Origin: an uncultured Acidobacteriota bacterium
Lineage (GTDB): Bacteria > Acidobacteriota > Blastocatellia > RBC074
Length of the DNA: 7,651 bases
NCBI GenBank assembly: GCA_937967285.1
Contig: CALBSU010000195.1
Span: 1 to 7,651 of the forward strand
Reading direction: 5' to 3'
In this document: in pieces, positions 1-6,977 of the stretch
How the letters are laid out: each line of letters opens with the position of its first letter
Position numbering within the stretch: position 1 is the stretch's first letter
Made by a program: the position numbers and the translations under genes
Notes under the pieces: model-generated
The model's database searches: none
Told to the model about the DNA's origin: nothing
Seen by the model: only the letters and a program-made list of their open reading frames with translations

Positions 1-84
1 CGAATTGAACTCGCTATCCGATATAAAGGATCATTCAGAATGGCAGCGAGAGATCAGGCAAGATCGATCAATGCCTGGACGTAA
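1..84 (+). CDS. C-terminal end of a small protein upstream of vapC-like gene (probable antitoxin, partial)
   Basis: The frame beginning at base 1 is open to a TAA at 82-84 and gives a 27-residue tail rich in Arg and Ala, ending in the residues SINAWT. The start lies outside the window. The stop is only three bases before the ATG of the PIN-domain gene, or directly abuts its possible TTG start. This is the tight antitoxin-toxin spacing typical of type II modules and implies translational coupling. The basic, charged tail fits a small antitoxin, but no DNA-binding domain is visible in this fragment. The antitoxin assignment therefore rests on position, not homology. It could also be the end of an unrelated gene. 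Confidence 0.5.
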   Translation, partial: RIELAIRYKGSFRMAARDQARSINAWT

Positions 85-87
85 TTG

Positions 88-453
88 ATGACATTGATTG
101 ACAGCAACCTTTTGATATACGGAGCACAGCCTGGCGGCGATAAAATCCGTGAATTTATTCGGTCCACCACAACCTGTATTTCTGTTATAAGCAAGGTCGA
201 AGTCCTCGGCTATCACAAACTTCGAGATGATGAGCGGTCGCTGCTCGAATCATTCTTCTCCATTGCCAATATACTTCACATAACATCGCCGGTCATCGAG
301 GAAGCGATACGCCTCAGGCAAATCAGAAAAATGACTCTTGGAGATTCATTTATTGCCGCAACGGCTCTGGTCCACGATCTGACTCTTGCAACTCATAACA
401 TTGAAGATTTTTCCTGGATTCCCGAGCTCAAGCTGACTGATCCGTCACTTTGA
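88..453 (+). CDS. VapC-like PIN-domain toxin / ribonuclease
   Basis: This 121-aa protein is the usual length for a single-domain PIN ribonuclease of VapC toxin-antitoxin modules, which typically cleave RNA using Mg2+ held by acidic residues. The expected landmarks are in order: D5 in the N-terminal LIDSNLLIY strand, E38 in KVEVLG, D86 in the LGDSFIAATAL helix, and the closing TLATHNIEDF segment with N104 and D107. The C-terminal ending, IPELKLTDP, also fits this family. I chose ATG 88. A TTG at 85 directly after the preceding TAA is the alternative and would add one residue. No good Shine-Dalgarno precedes it, so translation probably depends on coupling to the upstream frame. The gene is noticeably more AT-rich than the kinase genes, consistent with horizontal acquisition. 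The PIN family call is secure. The toxin role is inferred. Confidence 0.87.
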   Translation: MTLIDSNLLIYGAQPGGDKIREFIRSTTTCISVISKVEVLGYHKLRDDERSLLESFFSIANILHITSPVIEEAIRLRQIRKMTLGDSFIAATALVHDLTLATHNIEDFSWIPELKLTDPSL

Positions 454-637
454 GTCCTTTACACAGCTGCCCATTCCGTCGACATAGACTCAGCCTGTTC
501 GAGCACAGTCTGATTCGCCTGCTCCTGCTTATCCGGAGGATAGCTCTGCCTGTGTGGAATCATCATTACCCTGGACACACAGTTAAATGTAATAAAGACT
601 CAATCCAATATTTCCAGACCGGGAGCACGGATCTGCC

Positions 638-663
638 GGAGCGCGGACATCCCTGCTTCATGA
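638..663 (+). repeat. REP-like unit B (GGAGCGCGGAC core), + orientation
   Basis: The unit starts with the 11-mer GGAGCGCGGAC (638-648) and continues with ATCC and ends near CATG. Compared with the 26-nt unit on the opposite strand at 681-706, it matches at 19 of 26 positions, including the whole first 11. Its own internal hairpin arm is degraded. The sequence is strongly GC-rich within an AT-rich spacer. Confidence 0.6.
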
Positions 664-680
664 ATTCAGCTATTTGTGTG

Positions 681-706
681 CCATGCGGACAGGAGGTCCG
701 CGCTCC
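681..706 (-). repeat. REP-like unit A with internal hairpin, - orientation
   Basis: Read on the minus strand, the unit begins GGAGCGCGGACCTCC and runs to CATGG. It contains a perfect 6-bp stem, gcggac (685-690) with gtccgc (696-701), around a 5-nt loop. Its first 11 bases are the inverse complement of 638-648. The two units therefore form an inverted pair with 17 bp between them, the arrangement seen in bacterial interspersed mosaic elements. It lies 8 bases beyond the HNH stop codon, so it could also act as a transcript-end hairpin, although no U tract follows. Confidence 0.6.
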
Positions 707-713
707 AATGGGC

Positions 714-1265
<552 letters not shown>

Positions 1266-1599
1266 ACGCTATTGCTCCATATGTTCTCGCAGGTCGGGTC
1301 TTCGCTGCGACTTTAACACCACGGATAGTACCATAATTATTTGAACAACTAAATACTGTATTCAATGAATGAATAACAGGCGCCTGAGCGGTAAAACCGT
1401 GTCGTCCAGCGTCCGAATGATCATTAATGTCTCAAAGGACGCAGAAAGAGTCACTCAAACCCGTGCGGAATCTTGCGAATAGTTCACGAACCGGGAGGAA
1501 TGTTTGAAAAACTGTTGCGGCGAACGTCTGTCAGGATTGAGAGGTTGCTCTTTTGTCGCAGCATGTCACATCAATGGTCAAATTCGTCACTTGAAAGCC

Positions 1600-1620
1600 G
1601 CTCCCGGGACCGCCCGGAGC
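1600..1620. promoter_or_regulatory. GC-rich dyad upstream of the sigma-54 promoter (possible regulator site)
   Basis: The dyad is gctcccggg (1600-1608) and cccggagc (1613-1620), eight pairs with one bulged C and a 4-base centre. It is centred about 45 bp upstream of the -24 element. Sigma-54 promoters need an activator bound upstream, often at inverted repeats, so this is a candidate site, although it is closer than most enhancers. It could also be the hairpin of an unrelated transcript end. No T tract follows. Confidence 0.25.
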
Positions 1621-1654
1621 ACTCTATCCATATTATTTGCAACACTTAGACTTT

Positions 1655-1671
1655 CGGCACGGCCATTGCCA
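1655..1671 (+). promoter_or_regulatory. Predicted sigma-54 (RpoN) -24/-12 promoter
   Basis: The sequence CGGCACG-GCCA-TTGCCA aligns with the sigma-54 consensus TGGCACG-N4-TTGCW. The invariant GG (1656-1657) and GC (1668-1669) are separated by exactly 10 bases. Only the first T and the final W position differ (C in each case, with A next). Transcription would begin near 1681. A GAAGGAAG ribosome-binding sequence follows about 13 bases later, and the secreted-protein gene follows 113 bases later. No sigma-54 activator gene is in the window. Confidence 0.6.
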
Positions 1672-1696
1672 TAGATGCTGGCGTGAGACGAAAGAA

Positions 1697-1736
1697 GGAA
1701 GCTGCTGGGATGAATTTTGATTTTGAAACAGCTTCC
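1697..1736 (+). promoter_or_regulatory. Leader hairpin covering the upstream-ORF ribosome binding site
   Basis: A perfect 8-bp stem, ggaagctg (1697-1704) with cagcttcc (1729-1736), closes a 24-nt AT-rich loop. The left arm contains most of the GAAGGAAG Shine-Dalgarno of the 27-codon leader ORF, and the loop contains its ATG. Folding would hide the initiation site, and translating ribosomes would open the stem. Confidence 0.4.
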
Positions 1737-1793
1737 GAAAACAACAAAGATATCAACAGAGACCCGACGAGGTCGCAGGTGAAGGAGGGATAG
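1710..1793 (+). CDS. Short upstream ORF (27-codon leader peptide), stop abutting the next ATG
   Basis: ATG 1710-1712 opens a 27-codon frame ending in TAG 1791-1793. The very next base starts the ATG of the secreted-protein gene, so the junction reads TAGATG. GAAGGAAG (1694-1701) lies about 8-10 bases before the start. The peptide begins MNFDFETASENN and is hydrophilic, with many Asn, Asp, Glu and Arg. It has no signal peptide or run of a single amino acid, so it does not look like a classical attenuator peptide. The likeliest role, if it is translated, is coupling: ribosomes ending at 1793 restart at 1794, aided by the strong AAGGAGG that lies inside the last codons. A chance ORF is quite possible at this length. 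Confidence 0.4.
   Translation: MNFDFETASENNKDINRDPTRSQVKEG
1782..1788 (+). promoter_or_regulatory. Strong ribosome binding site (AAGGAGG)
   Basis: A full Shine-Dalgarno AAGGAGG lies five bases before ATG 1794. This fixes the start of the secreted-protein gene. It sits within the last codons of the leader ORF. Confidence 0.85.
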
Positions 1794-2180
1794 ATGAAGA
1801 AGTCAGTTGTTTATATGATCGCGGCGTTAATGATGGTGGGTTCGATTTCATTAACCGGACTCGCCCAGGGAAAGAAGAAGAGCGTCGACGTGACGCTGTC
1901 GTCCGATGTGATGGTCAACAACACGCTGGTTCGGAAGGGTGATTACCGGGCGAAGGTCGACTTCGAGACGGGAGAGATGTCCTTAATCGAGAACGGCAAT
2001 GTGATCGCGACGGTCAAGGGCCAGGTGGTCGAGCGGGAGATGAAGTCGCGCCACACCGCGATCTCGCTCAAGGATGTCGATGGCGGCAGGAAGCTGGTCG
2101 GCCTGATGGTTCAGGGTGAGAGACGGGCTCTGGTCTTAAACGATTTTTCCACCACCACAACCACGGCAGAAGAGCAGTAA
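1794..2180 (+). CDS. Small secreted protein of unknown function (signal peptide)
   Basis: This is a 128-aa protein. Residues 1-24 form a clear signal peptide: lysines at 2-3, a hydrophobic core (VVYMIAALMMVGSISLTG), and a probable cleavage after LA before QGKKK. The mature part is about 100 residues and looks mostly beta-stranded. It includes VDVTLSSDVMVNNTLVRKGDY, FETGEMSLIENGNVIATVKGQVV and a segment ending LVGLMVQGERRALVL, then a Thr-rich tail (STTTTTAEEQ). There are no cysteines, catalytic motifs or lipobox. It resembles small exported proteins often seen in acidobacterial genomes, but I cannot name a family. It is a self-contained transcription unit, with a predicted sigma-54 promoter and leader upstream and an intrinsic terminator 25 bases downstream. 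This suggests regulated, possibly high-level expression. The gene call is firm. The function is unknown. Confidence 0.9.
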   Translation: MKKSVVYMIAALMMVGSISLTGLAQGKKKSVDVTLSSDVMVNNTLVRKGDYRAKVDFETGEMSLIENGNVIATVKGQVVEREMKSRHTAISLKDVDGGRKLVGLMVQGERRALVLNDFSTTTTTAEEQ

Positions 2181-2204
2181 TTGATGCTATGTAACGTCCA
2201 TTTA

Positions 2205-2239
2205 CCCGCCGGGACTGATAAAGTTCCGGCGGGCTTTTT
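2205..2239 (+). terminator. Intrinsic terminator of the secreted-protein gene
   Basis: The stem is cccgccgg (2205-2212) with ccggcggg (2226-2233), extended inward by a G-U, an A-U and a C-G pair. A short loop caps it, and CTTTTTATTTT follows immediately. It starts 25 bases after the stop. On the minus strand the same hairpin lies beyond the kinase stop at 2249 but is followed by TAAATGG. It is therefore strong only in the plus direction. Confidence 0.9.
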
Positions 2240-2248
2240 ATTTTCGAA

Positions 2249-3997
2249 TCAATTCGCAGTCGGAGGCGCCGATGCGCGGCGGGGACGCGTTGAGACGTCG
2301 GGCGATGAATCCTGAGCCATGCGTGCGTCGCACTCAGCGATTCCGTTCTGAACCAGCCGGGAATAGGGGCGCAGCTTGAGAGCTTCGGAATAGCTGTCCC
2401 TGGCGGTTTTGTAGTCCTGCCGATTGAAGGCCGATCTGGCGGCATTCAGATGGGCAACGAATTTCTTCAGTTTGTCCGCCTGATCGGCGACGGACGCAGT
2501 ATCCGCGGAATCCGGCGCGATACGCAGGTAAGCATCGTAGAGATTGATGGCGGTATTGAATTTTCCCTCGCGATCGGCATCGCGCGCCTGCTGGAGGTAG
2601 GCAACGGCATCGGCATTGGGCGTAGCGGGCGGCGCCTGCTCGAGGGTCGGCTCATCGACAGCGGCGGAAGCCGATGAGATGTTCGCAGTCGGAGTCTGGA
2701 TCGGGGGCTCGCTTCCCCGATTCAGGAAGAGATAGAACCCTGCGAAGACGGCGACGGCTATCAATGCGGCGGCAACGACCCATCCCGCGCGGCTCCGTGA
2801 TCCTGTTTCGCCGATGAAGAACTGATCCTTATCGGCCTGGGCTGTGGACAACTTTTCAAGACGGCCGCTTTCACGCCCTCTCCGGCTCTCGGAAGGCCTC
2901 GGCAGCGGCGAGGTGACTCGCCGGCCATCGAGGCCGCCGGAATCCCGTTTCTGCGGTTCGACGTGCTGACCAGTCGCCGGAACCGGAAGCGTCGTGCGCC
3001 CCTGTGTGACGGCCTGCGAAGGCTTTGAAGGCGGCTGATCGCCCTGCTGCGCGGTTCTCCCGGAGCTCTGCTTGAGCGGGGCCGACTGTCTGGCCGAAAA
3101 CGGCTTGGAAGGCGATTCGACCTGATTATGAAGACGCTCGAACTGCCTGATGGCGAGGAGGAATTCGGCCGCGGTCTGGAATCTGCTGCCCGGGTTGCGG
3201 GCGATCGCCCGCGCAAAGATCGAAGCCAGCGACGGATCGACATCCGATCTGATGTCGCTGATCAAAGGCGGATCCTGATCGATCGCCTGTATGCGGAATT
3301 GATCGGAATCCGCGTCCCTAGACGCTCTCGAGTATGGCAGATGACCCGTCAGGACCTGGTAGAAGGTGACGCCGAGACTGTAGATATCCGCACGGGCGTC
3401 GAGTTCCAGGCCGCGCAACTGCTCGGGCGGCATGTATTCCGGAGTGCCGGGCTGAAAACTGGGCGGCGCGAGGGACTGTCGATCCGGCATCCTGACGATT
3501 CCGAAATCGGTGATCTTGAGCCGTCCCTGGCCGTCGATGACGAGATTGGACGGTTTGATGTCGCGATGGATGACTCCCGTCCGGCGAACGTCGGACTCGT
3601 CCAGGCAGACCGCTGTGTGCGCATAATCGAGGGCAGTCAGCGCCTGTTTGCAGATATAGAGCGCCTGCGGAGCGGTCGGCAGCCCCTGTCGAATGAGCAG
3701 ATCCCGCAGGCTCATGCCCGGGACGTATTCACTGACGATGTAGTAGTTATCGCCCTTGACGAAGGACTGATAAACGCGCGCGATGGCCGGATGATTGAGC
3801 TGACCGTGGACGAAGAGCTCGCGACGGAACCTTGACTTCAATTGAACGCGCGTCGAGACCGGAAACCGTGCCAGATTTATCTCGCGAACCACGACTTCGG
3901 TATTGTGACCGACATGGCGTCCGCGATAAAGCGGCCCGAGAACTCCGTGTTCGAATTCGTCCAGAATCTGATAATTACCGATAATTCTTATCGACAT
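2249..3997 (-). CDS. Transmembrane Ser/Thr protein kinase paralogue with K-to-R at the ATP-binding lysine, TPR-like C-terminus
   Basis: This 582-aa protein has a Hanks-type kinase domain at about residues 9-286. The catalytic loop HRDIKPSN (H144, R145, D146, K148, N151), DFG (164-166), GTPEYMPPE (184-192), helix-C E60 and D204 are all present. Two key parts are altered. The glycine loop reads [10 protein letters not shown] instead of the usual GxGGMGxVY. The beta-3 lysine is arginine: VVVREI with R38, where the neighbouring paralogue has VVVKSI. A Pro/Ser/Gln/Arg-rich linker (about 290-400) leads to one membrane helix (W406-L425) preceded by Arg residues, so the kinase should be cytoplasmic. 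After it come two TPR-like repeats (about 465-560, including [21 protein letters not shown] and [19 protein letters not shown]) outside the membrane. It may be catalytically weak or a pseudokinase. It lies 186 bp downstream of the paralogue. The ribosome binding site is poor. Confidence 0.93.
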   Translation of the reverse strand: MSIRIIGNYQILDEFEHGVLGPLYRGRHVGHNTEVVVREINLARFPVSTRVQLKSRFRRELFVHGQLNHPAIARVYQSFVKGDNYYIVSEYVPGMSLRDLLIRQGLPTAPQALYICKQALTALDYAHTAVCLDESDVRRTGVIHRDIKPSNLVIDGQGRLKITDFGIVRMPDRQSLAPPSFQPGTPEYMPPEQLRGLELDARADIYSLGVTFYQVLTGHLPYSRASRDADSDQFRIQAIDQDPPLISDIRSDVDPSLASIFARAIARNPGSRFQTAAEFLLAIRQFERLHNQVESPSKPFSARQSAPLKQSSGRTAQQGDQPPSKPSQAVTQGRTTLPVPATGQHVEPQKRDSGGLDGRRVTSPLPRPSESRRGRESGRLEKLSTAQADKDQFFIGETGSRSRAGWVVAAALIAVAVFAGFYLFLNRGSEPPIQTPTANISSASAAVDEPTLEQAPPATPNADAVAYLQQARDADREGKFNTAINLYDAYLRIAPDSADTASVADQADKLKKFVAHLNAARSAFNRQDYKTARDSYSEALKLRPYSRLVQNGIAECDARMAQDSSPDVSTRPRRASAPPTAN

Positions 3998-4183
3998 CTG
4001 TTTCTGATACCGTCCCTGAAAAATGGTTCCGGCAAAAGCGCACCTATACCGGCTTCAGGATCGGAAGGAGTAACGCAACAAGATGATTCACCGCATGAGG
4101 GAGGCGGCCACCGGGAGTAGAACCGGAATTACTCTAAATAATTACGAGGTAAAACGCAAAACGAAAGGCGGCGCCGGTTCGAC

Positions 4184-5929
4184 TCATGGCGCTCTCATCC
4201 GCTTTCTGAAGGGTGCAGTCCGGGGTCGATGGCCGCGATTCGCGGGATCGCGGGCCATTTCGATCATATTCTCGACCTCGGCCAATCGCTCGGCGGCAGG
4301 CGCCGACTCAGGAACCAGTCTGAGCGCCTCGGAAAGCTGCTTGCGGGCGACGATCAAACGCCGGTTCGCGATGGCGGACTCTGCGGCCGAGATCAGCCCC
4401 TGATACTGGCGCAGCGTGACCAGACGGTCCGCGATCCTTTGAGACCCGATCGCGGTCGGGTTCTGTCTCAGATAGTCCTCGTAGGCATTGACAGCCCGCC
4501 GGTAATCCCCTTCCCCTTCCGCACGGCGCGCGGCAATGAGCGAAGATCTGTCGGTTCGCGTGCCGGTCTGTTCGGGCGGCTGAGGCGACTCAGTAACTTC
4601 CGGCGAGGCAATCGGTTCAGGTCTGGATGCGGGCGCCTGCACCGAGACGGATGTCCGTTCGATCTTGTCGTTGGTCGCGCCGGAAAGAAGATAATAGCCG
4701 GCGGCACAGACGATAGCGATAATCGCGATCAGCGTGCCGGCCAGAGGCCATCGGGATTTCGGCCGTGCTCCGGGGACAGAGATGTAGACCTTGCGACGGT
4801 CCTGAACCGGCTCGTCGCCGGTCATCGGATGAGTGACGGGCACTTCCGGAGTAACTGCCTCCCTGGTCCGAAACTCGTCACCGGTCGTCCTGTCGATCAG
4901 TGTTTCCAGCGGGATCGTGATCGCCGAATCGATAGCGATCTGATCGCCGGTTGTCTCAGCGAGGTCGGAGGAGAGCGCCCCGGTAAATCGTGGAGGAAGC
5001 TCCGCCGATCCGGAACCCTGCACTCGTGATACGCCGGGCTGATGCCGGGGATTGGTCACCCTCTCGAAATCGATCAGGGCCCCGAGGAATTCTCCGGCCG
5101 TCTGGAACCGTGCCGAGGGCGCCTTTTCGAGTGACCTCATGACGATATCGGACAGCTTCGGATGGATATCGCCGCGCAGATCGGAGGGAGCGGGCGGGAT
5201 CAGTTCGATATGACCTTTTCTGACCTGCCAGTCGGAACCGGTCTCTGACCGCGGAAATGGCAGGCGACTGGTCAGTATTTCGTAGAGGGTAACGCCGACC
5301 GAATAGATATCCGACCGCTCATCAACCTCATTGCCGAGCAACTGTTCAGGCGACATATACTCGACCGTTCCGGGCTGGAATCCGCTCTCGGTCAACTCAT
5401 CCTCGCCCATGACCTTGACGATGCCGAAATCGGTCAGTTTGAGGTGCCCGCGGGAGCCGATGAGCATGTTGGCGGGTTTGATATCCCTGTGGATGAATCC
5501 CCTGCTGCGCCCGCCAGCTTCGTCGACATAACTGAAATTGTGGGCGTAATCGAGCGCGCTCAGGGCCTGCCGGCAAAGATATGTCGCGTGGGCATGCGTC
5601 GGGATCCCCTGCCGCGCTATCAGATCCTTGAGGGTGATCCCGGGAACATACTCCATGACGAGGTAATAGTTGTCGTCGAGCGTGAAGAACTCGAAGACCC
5701 GGACGATGTTCGGATGATCGAGCTGTGACTGGATATAGGCTTCACGCCTGAAGCGCGCCTTGAGATGGGACTGGACCGAGTCCGGAAACGCGCTGAGCAG
5801 TATCGACTTGACCACGACCTCGCGCGGCAGGTGCTGGTGACGGGCGAGATAGACGGTCCCCATGCCGCCTCGCGCCAGCTCTCGCACGATCCTGTAATTT
5901 CCGATAGTTCTGCCGATCATCTCCATCAT
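4184..5929 (-). CDS. Transmembrane Ser/Thr protein kinase (Hanks type) with TPR-like C-terminus
   Basis: This 581-aa protein has a complete kinase domain at about residues 12-289: glycine loop [10 protein letters not shown]41 (VVVKSI), helix-C E63, HRDIKPAN (H147, R148, D149, K151, N154), DFG (167-169), GTVEYMSPE (187-195) and D207. Possible activation-loop phosphosites are T180, S182 and T188. A long low-complexity linker (about 293-392) precedes a membrane helix (P395-S416) flanked by KSR on the inner side. Outside it there are two TPR-like repeats (about 464-556, including [19 protein letters not shown] and [18 protein letters not shown]). The kinase should phosphorylate cytoplasmic Ser/Thr targets in response to something bound by the outer repeats. 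ATGs at codons 1, 2 and 4 compete as starts, and none has a clear ribosome binding site. The promoter candidate at 6010-6038 would serve this gene, and the paralogue follows downstream on the same strand. Confidence 0.95.
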   Translation of the reverse strand: MMEMIGRTIGNYRIVRELARGGMGTVYLARHQHLPREVVVKSILLSAFPDSVQSHLKARFRREAYIQSQLDHPNIVRVFEFFTLDDNYYLVMEYVPGITLKDLIARQGIPTHAHATYLCRQALSALDYAHNFSYVDEAGGRSRGFIHRDIKPANMLIGSRGHLKLTDFGIVKVMGEDELTESGFQPGTVEYMSPEQLLGNEVDERSDIYSVGVTLYEILTSRLPFPRSETGSDWQVRKGHIELIPPAPSDLRGDIHPKLSDIVMRSLEKAPSARFQTAGEFLGALIDFERVTNPRHQPGVSRVQGSGSAELPPRFTGALSSDLAETTGDQIAIDSAITIPLETLIDRTTGDEFRTREAVTPEVPVTHPMTGDEPVQDRRKVYISVPGARPKSRWPLAGTLIAIIAIVCAAGYYLLSGATNDKIERTSVSVQAPASRPEPIASPEVTESPQPPEQTGTRTDRSSLIAARRAEGEGDYRRAVNAYEDYLRQNPTAIGSQRIADRLVTLRQYQGLISAAESAIANRRLIVARKQLSEALRLVPESAPAAERLAEVENMIEMARDPANRGHRPRTAPFRKRMRAP

Positions 5930-5999
5930 CCAGTCTGGTCGGGCAGCGGGGCAGGTTTCCGGATTCTTGCCGGCGCGGGGACGCGGGCAAGCGATAGAT

Positions 6000-6013
6000 C
6001 ATTACCGGTAATG
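6000..6013. promoter_or_regulatory. 14-bp perfect palindrome, candidate operator
   Basis: CATTACCGGTAATG is self-complementary over all 14 bases. It lies in the gap between the hydrolase and the kinase, overlapping the proposed -10 and start point of the kinase promoter. That is where a repressor dimer would be expected to bind. No regulator gene in the window can be tied to it. Confidence 0.4.
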
Positions 6014-6038
6014 TAGTTAATTCGGAGGGAAAAGGCAA
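6010..6038 (-). promoter_or_regulatory. Candidate sigma-70-type promoter for the kinase pair
   Basis: On the minus strand, TTGCCT (6033-6038) and TACATT (6010-6015) are separated by 17 bases. Each matches four of six consensus positions. The promoter would give an mRNA leader of about 75 bases for the kinase at 5929. It is the best pair I found in the 139-bp gap and would let the kinases be transcribed separately from the hydrolase. Confidence 0.35.
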
Positions 6039-6068
6039 AACTTTTCTGAAGGATGAACCAATTCGTCG

Positions 6069-6977
6069 TCACTTTCCGGCGGGAGCGAGCGCTCCGTAAA
6101 CGGCCCTCGAAATATCCGCGATGAGGCGGCTGCTCACCTTGTGATCATCGATACCTTTTGTCAGGACAACTAGGACGAGGGGTTTTCTGCCGGGCGGGTA
6201 GACGATGCCGGCGTCGTGATCGTGTCGCGTGATGCTGCCGGTCTTGTGCGCGACGCGAGTGCCGGCCGGCAATCCGGCGGGGATTCCGTCGTTGAAATGC
6301 TGCGCTGAAAGGATCTCGACCATTCTCGAATTCGATTCGGCGGTCAGGAAGCGGTTCTCGGCGATCGCGCGGAGCAGGATCATGAGGTCGAGCGCGGTCG
6401 TCGTGTTGTTGAGTCCGGCGCGGAAAGCCTTGATGTCCTCGACTCCGCGACGGACCTGAATATCATTTGCGCCGAGCCGTCGCATCAGCCGGTTCACGTT
6501 GTCGGCTCCGGCTTTTTCGATCAGCAGGTTGGTCGCCAGATTGCTGCTCCAGGTGATCATACGGTCGATCAGATCGATCACCTTCATTCCCTTGCCGATG
6601 CGCGCATAGACTGTTTCGTCGCTGTCGTCGCTGCTGGTCAGGCTGTACGGGCTGCCGTCGACGATGCTCGAGAAGGTATTGCGGACCTCGATCTCTCCGT
6701 TGAGATCGAGCTTCTTCTGCTCGGCCAGACGGAAGAGTTCCATCATGACCGGCAGTTTCATGGTGCTGGCGGCGTGAAGGCCGGCCCGTTCGTCGATAAG
6801 CAGGGTTTGGCCCGTCTCGAGGTCGCACGCCGCGACGCCGACGGTCTCGGCGCCGCTCGAGCGGATGAGCTTGATGACGGGTTCGCGGGCCGTTTCGATA
6901 CCGCGCTGCGCCTGGACGGCGCCGCCCGGCAGGGCCATAATGATGAAGATCGCGCTAAGATGTCGGAGATTCAGCAT
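6069..6977 (-). CDS. Secreted class A beta-lactamase-fold serine hydrolase
   Basis: This 302-aa protein has an N-terminal signal peptide (hydrophobic 7-20, likely cut after VQA at 23). The penicillin-recognising motifs are in order: S71-T-M-K74 in [11 protein letters not shown]144-S-N146 in [10 protein letters not shown]180 in the omega-loop-like [10 protein letters not shown], and K245-T-G247 in VAHKTGS. It is therefore a periplasmic or exported acyl-serine enzyme of the class A beta-lactamase/D-Ala-D-Ala peptidase fold. Compared with TEM-type enzymes, the STMK-to-SxN spacing is about 13 residues longer (acidic insert near 107-125, [12 protein letters not shown]). The omega loop also lacks the usual Glu-x-x-x-Asn pattern, with K183-A in that region. 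True beta-lactamase activity is therefore uncertain, and a peptidase or esterase is possible. The start ATG 6975-6977 lacks a good ribosome binding site. It lies upstream of, and codirectional with, two Ser/Thr kinases. Confidence 0.88.
   Translation of the reverse strand: MLNLRHLSAIFIIMALPGGAVQAQRGIETAREPVIKLIRSSGAETVGVAACDLETGQTLLIDERAGLHAASTMKLPVMMELFRLAEQKKLDLNGEIEVRNTFSSIVDGSPYSLTSSDDSDETVYARIGKGMKVIDLIDRMITWSSNLATNLLIEKAGADNVNRLMRRLGANDIQVRRGVEDIKAFRAGLNNTTTALDLMILLRAIAENRFLTAESNSRMVEILSAQHFNDGIPAGLPAGTRVAHKTGSITRHDHDAGIVYPPGRKPLVLVVLTKGIDDHKVSSRLIADISRAVYGALAPAGK

Larger units (their letters stand above)
454..713. other. Non-coding spacer between PIN gene and HNH gene
   Basis: I see no convincing gene here. 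The open frame that starts at 450 continues into the antisense of the HNH gene and is not credible. The stretch holds a weak 7-bp inverted repeat (550-556 with 576-582) without a T tract. It also holds the paired REP-like units described separately. It separates two convergent genes, so it must contain the transcript ends of both, but no clear T-tailed terminator was found. Confidence 0.6.
1266..1793. other. 528-bp non-coding region with promoter and leader elements
   Basis: This AT-richer region lies between the divergent HNH gene and the secreted-protein gene. Its right third holds a sigma-54-type promoter, a dyad upstream of it, and a structured leader with a short ORF, each listed separately. 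The left two thirds (about 1290-1560) must contain the HNH promoter, but I could not identify a convincing -35/-10 pair. A small hairpin (cggt-aaa-accg near 1390) and a 9-bp palindrome gagtcactc (1448-1456) are the only other structures I noticed. Confidence 0.6.

Noticed and set aside
550..582. Hairpin with 7-bp arms after the PIN gene, considered as terminator
   Set aside because: The loop is 19 nt, the stem is short and no T tract follows, so it is not a credible intrinsic terminator.
1500..1649. 49-codon ORF on + with GGGAGG just before its ATG
   Set aside because: The Shine-Dalgarno is only one to two bases from the ATG, the frame runs through the dyad and up to the sigma-54 element, and the peptide has no coherent features.
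2205..2233. Terminator hairpin also serving the minus-strand kinase gene
   Set aside because: On the minus strand the stem is followed by TAAATGG without a U run, so a bidirectional role is not supported.
3128..3835. 235-codon open frame on + inside the downstream kinase gene
   Set aside because: It is an antisense shadow of the kinase domain. Long reverse frames are common in GC-rich genes, and the product shows no domain.
4031..4044. Possible sigma-54 element on - upstream of the downstream kinase (GG...TTTTGC)
   Set aside because: GG and GC are separated by 9 bases, not the required 10, and the flanking bases match poorly.
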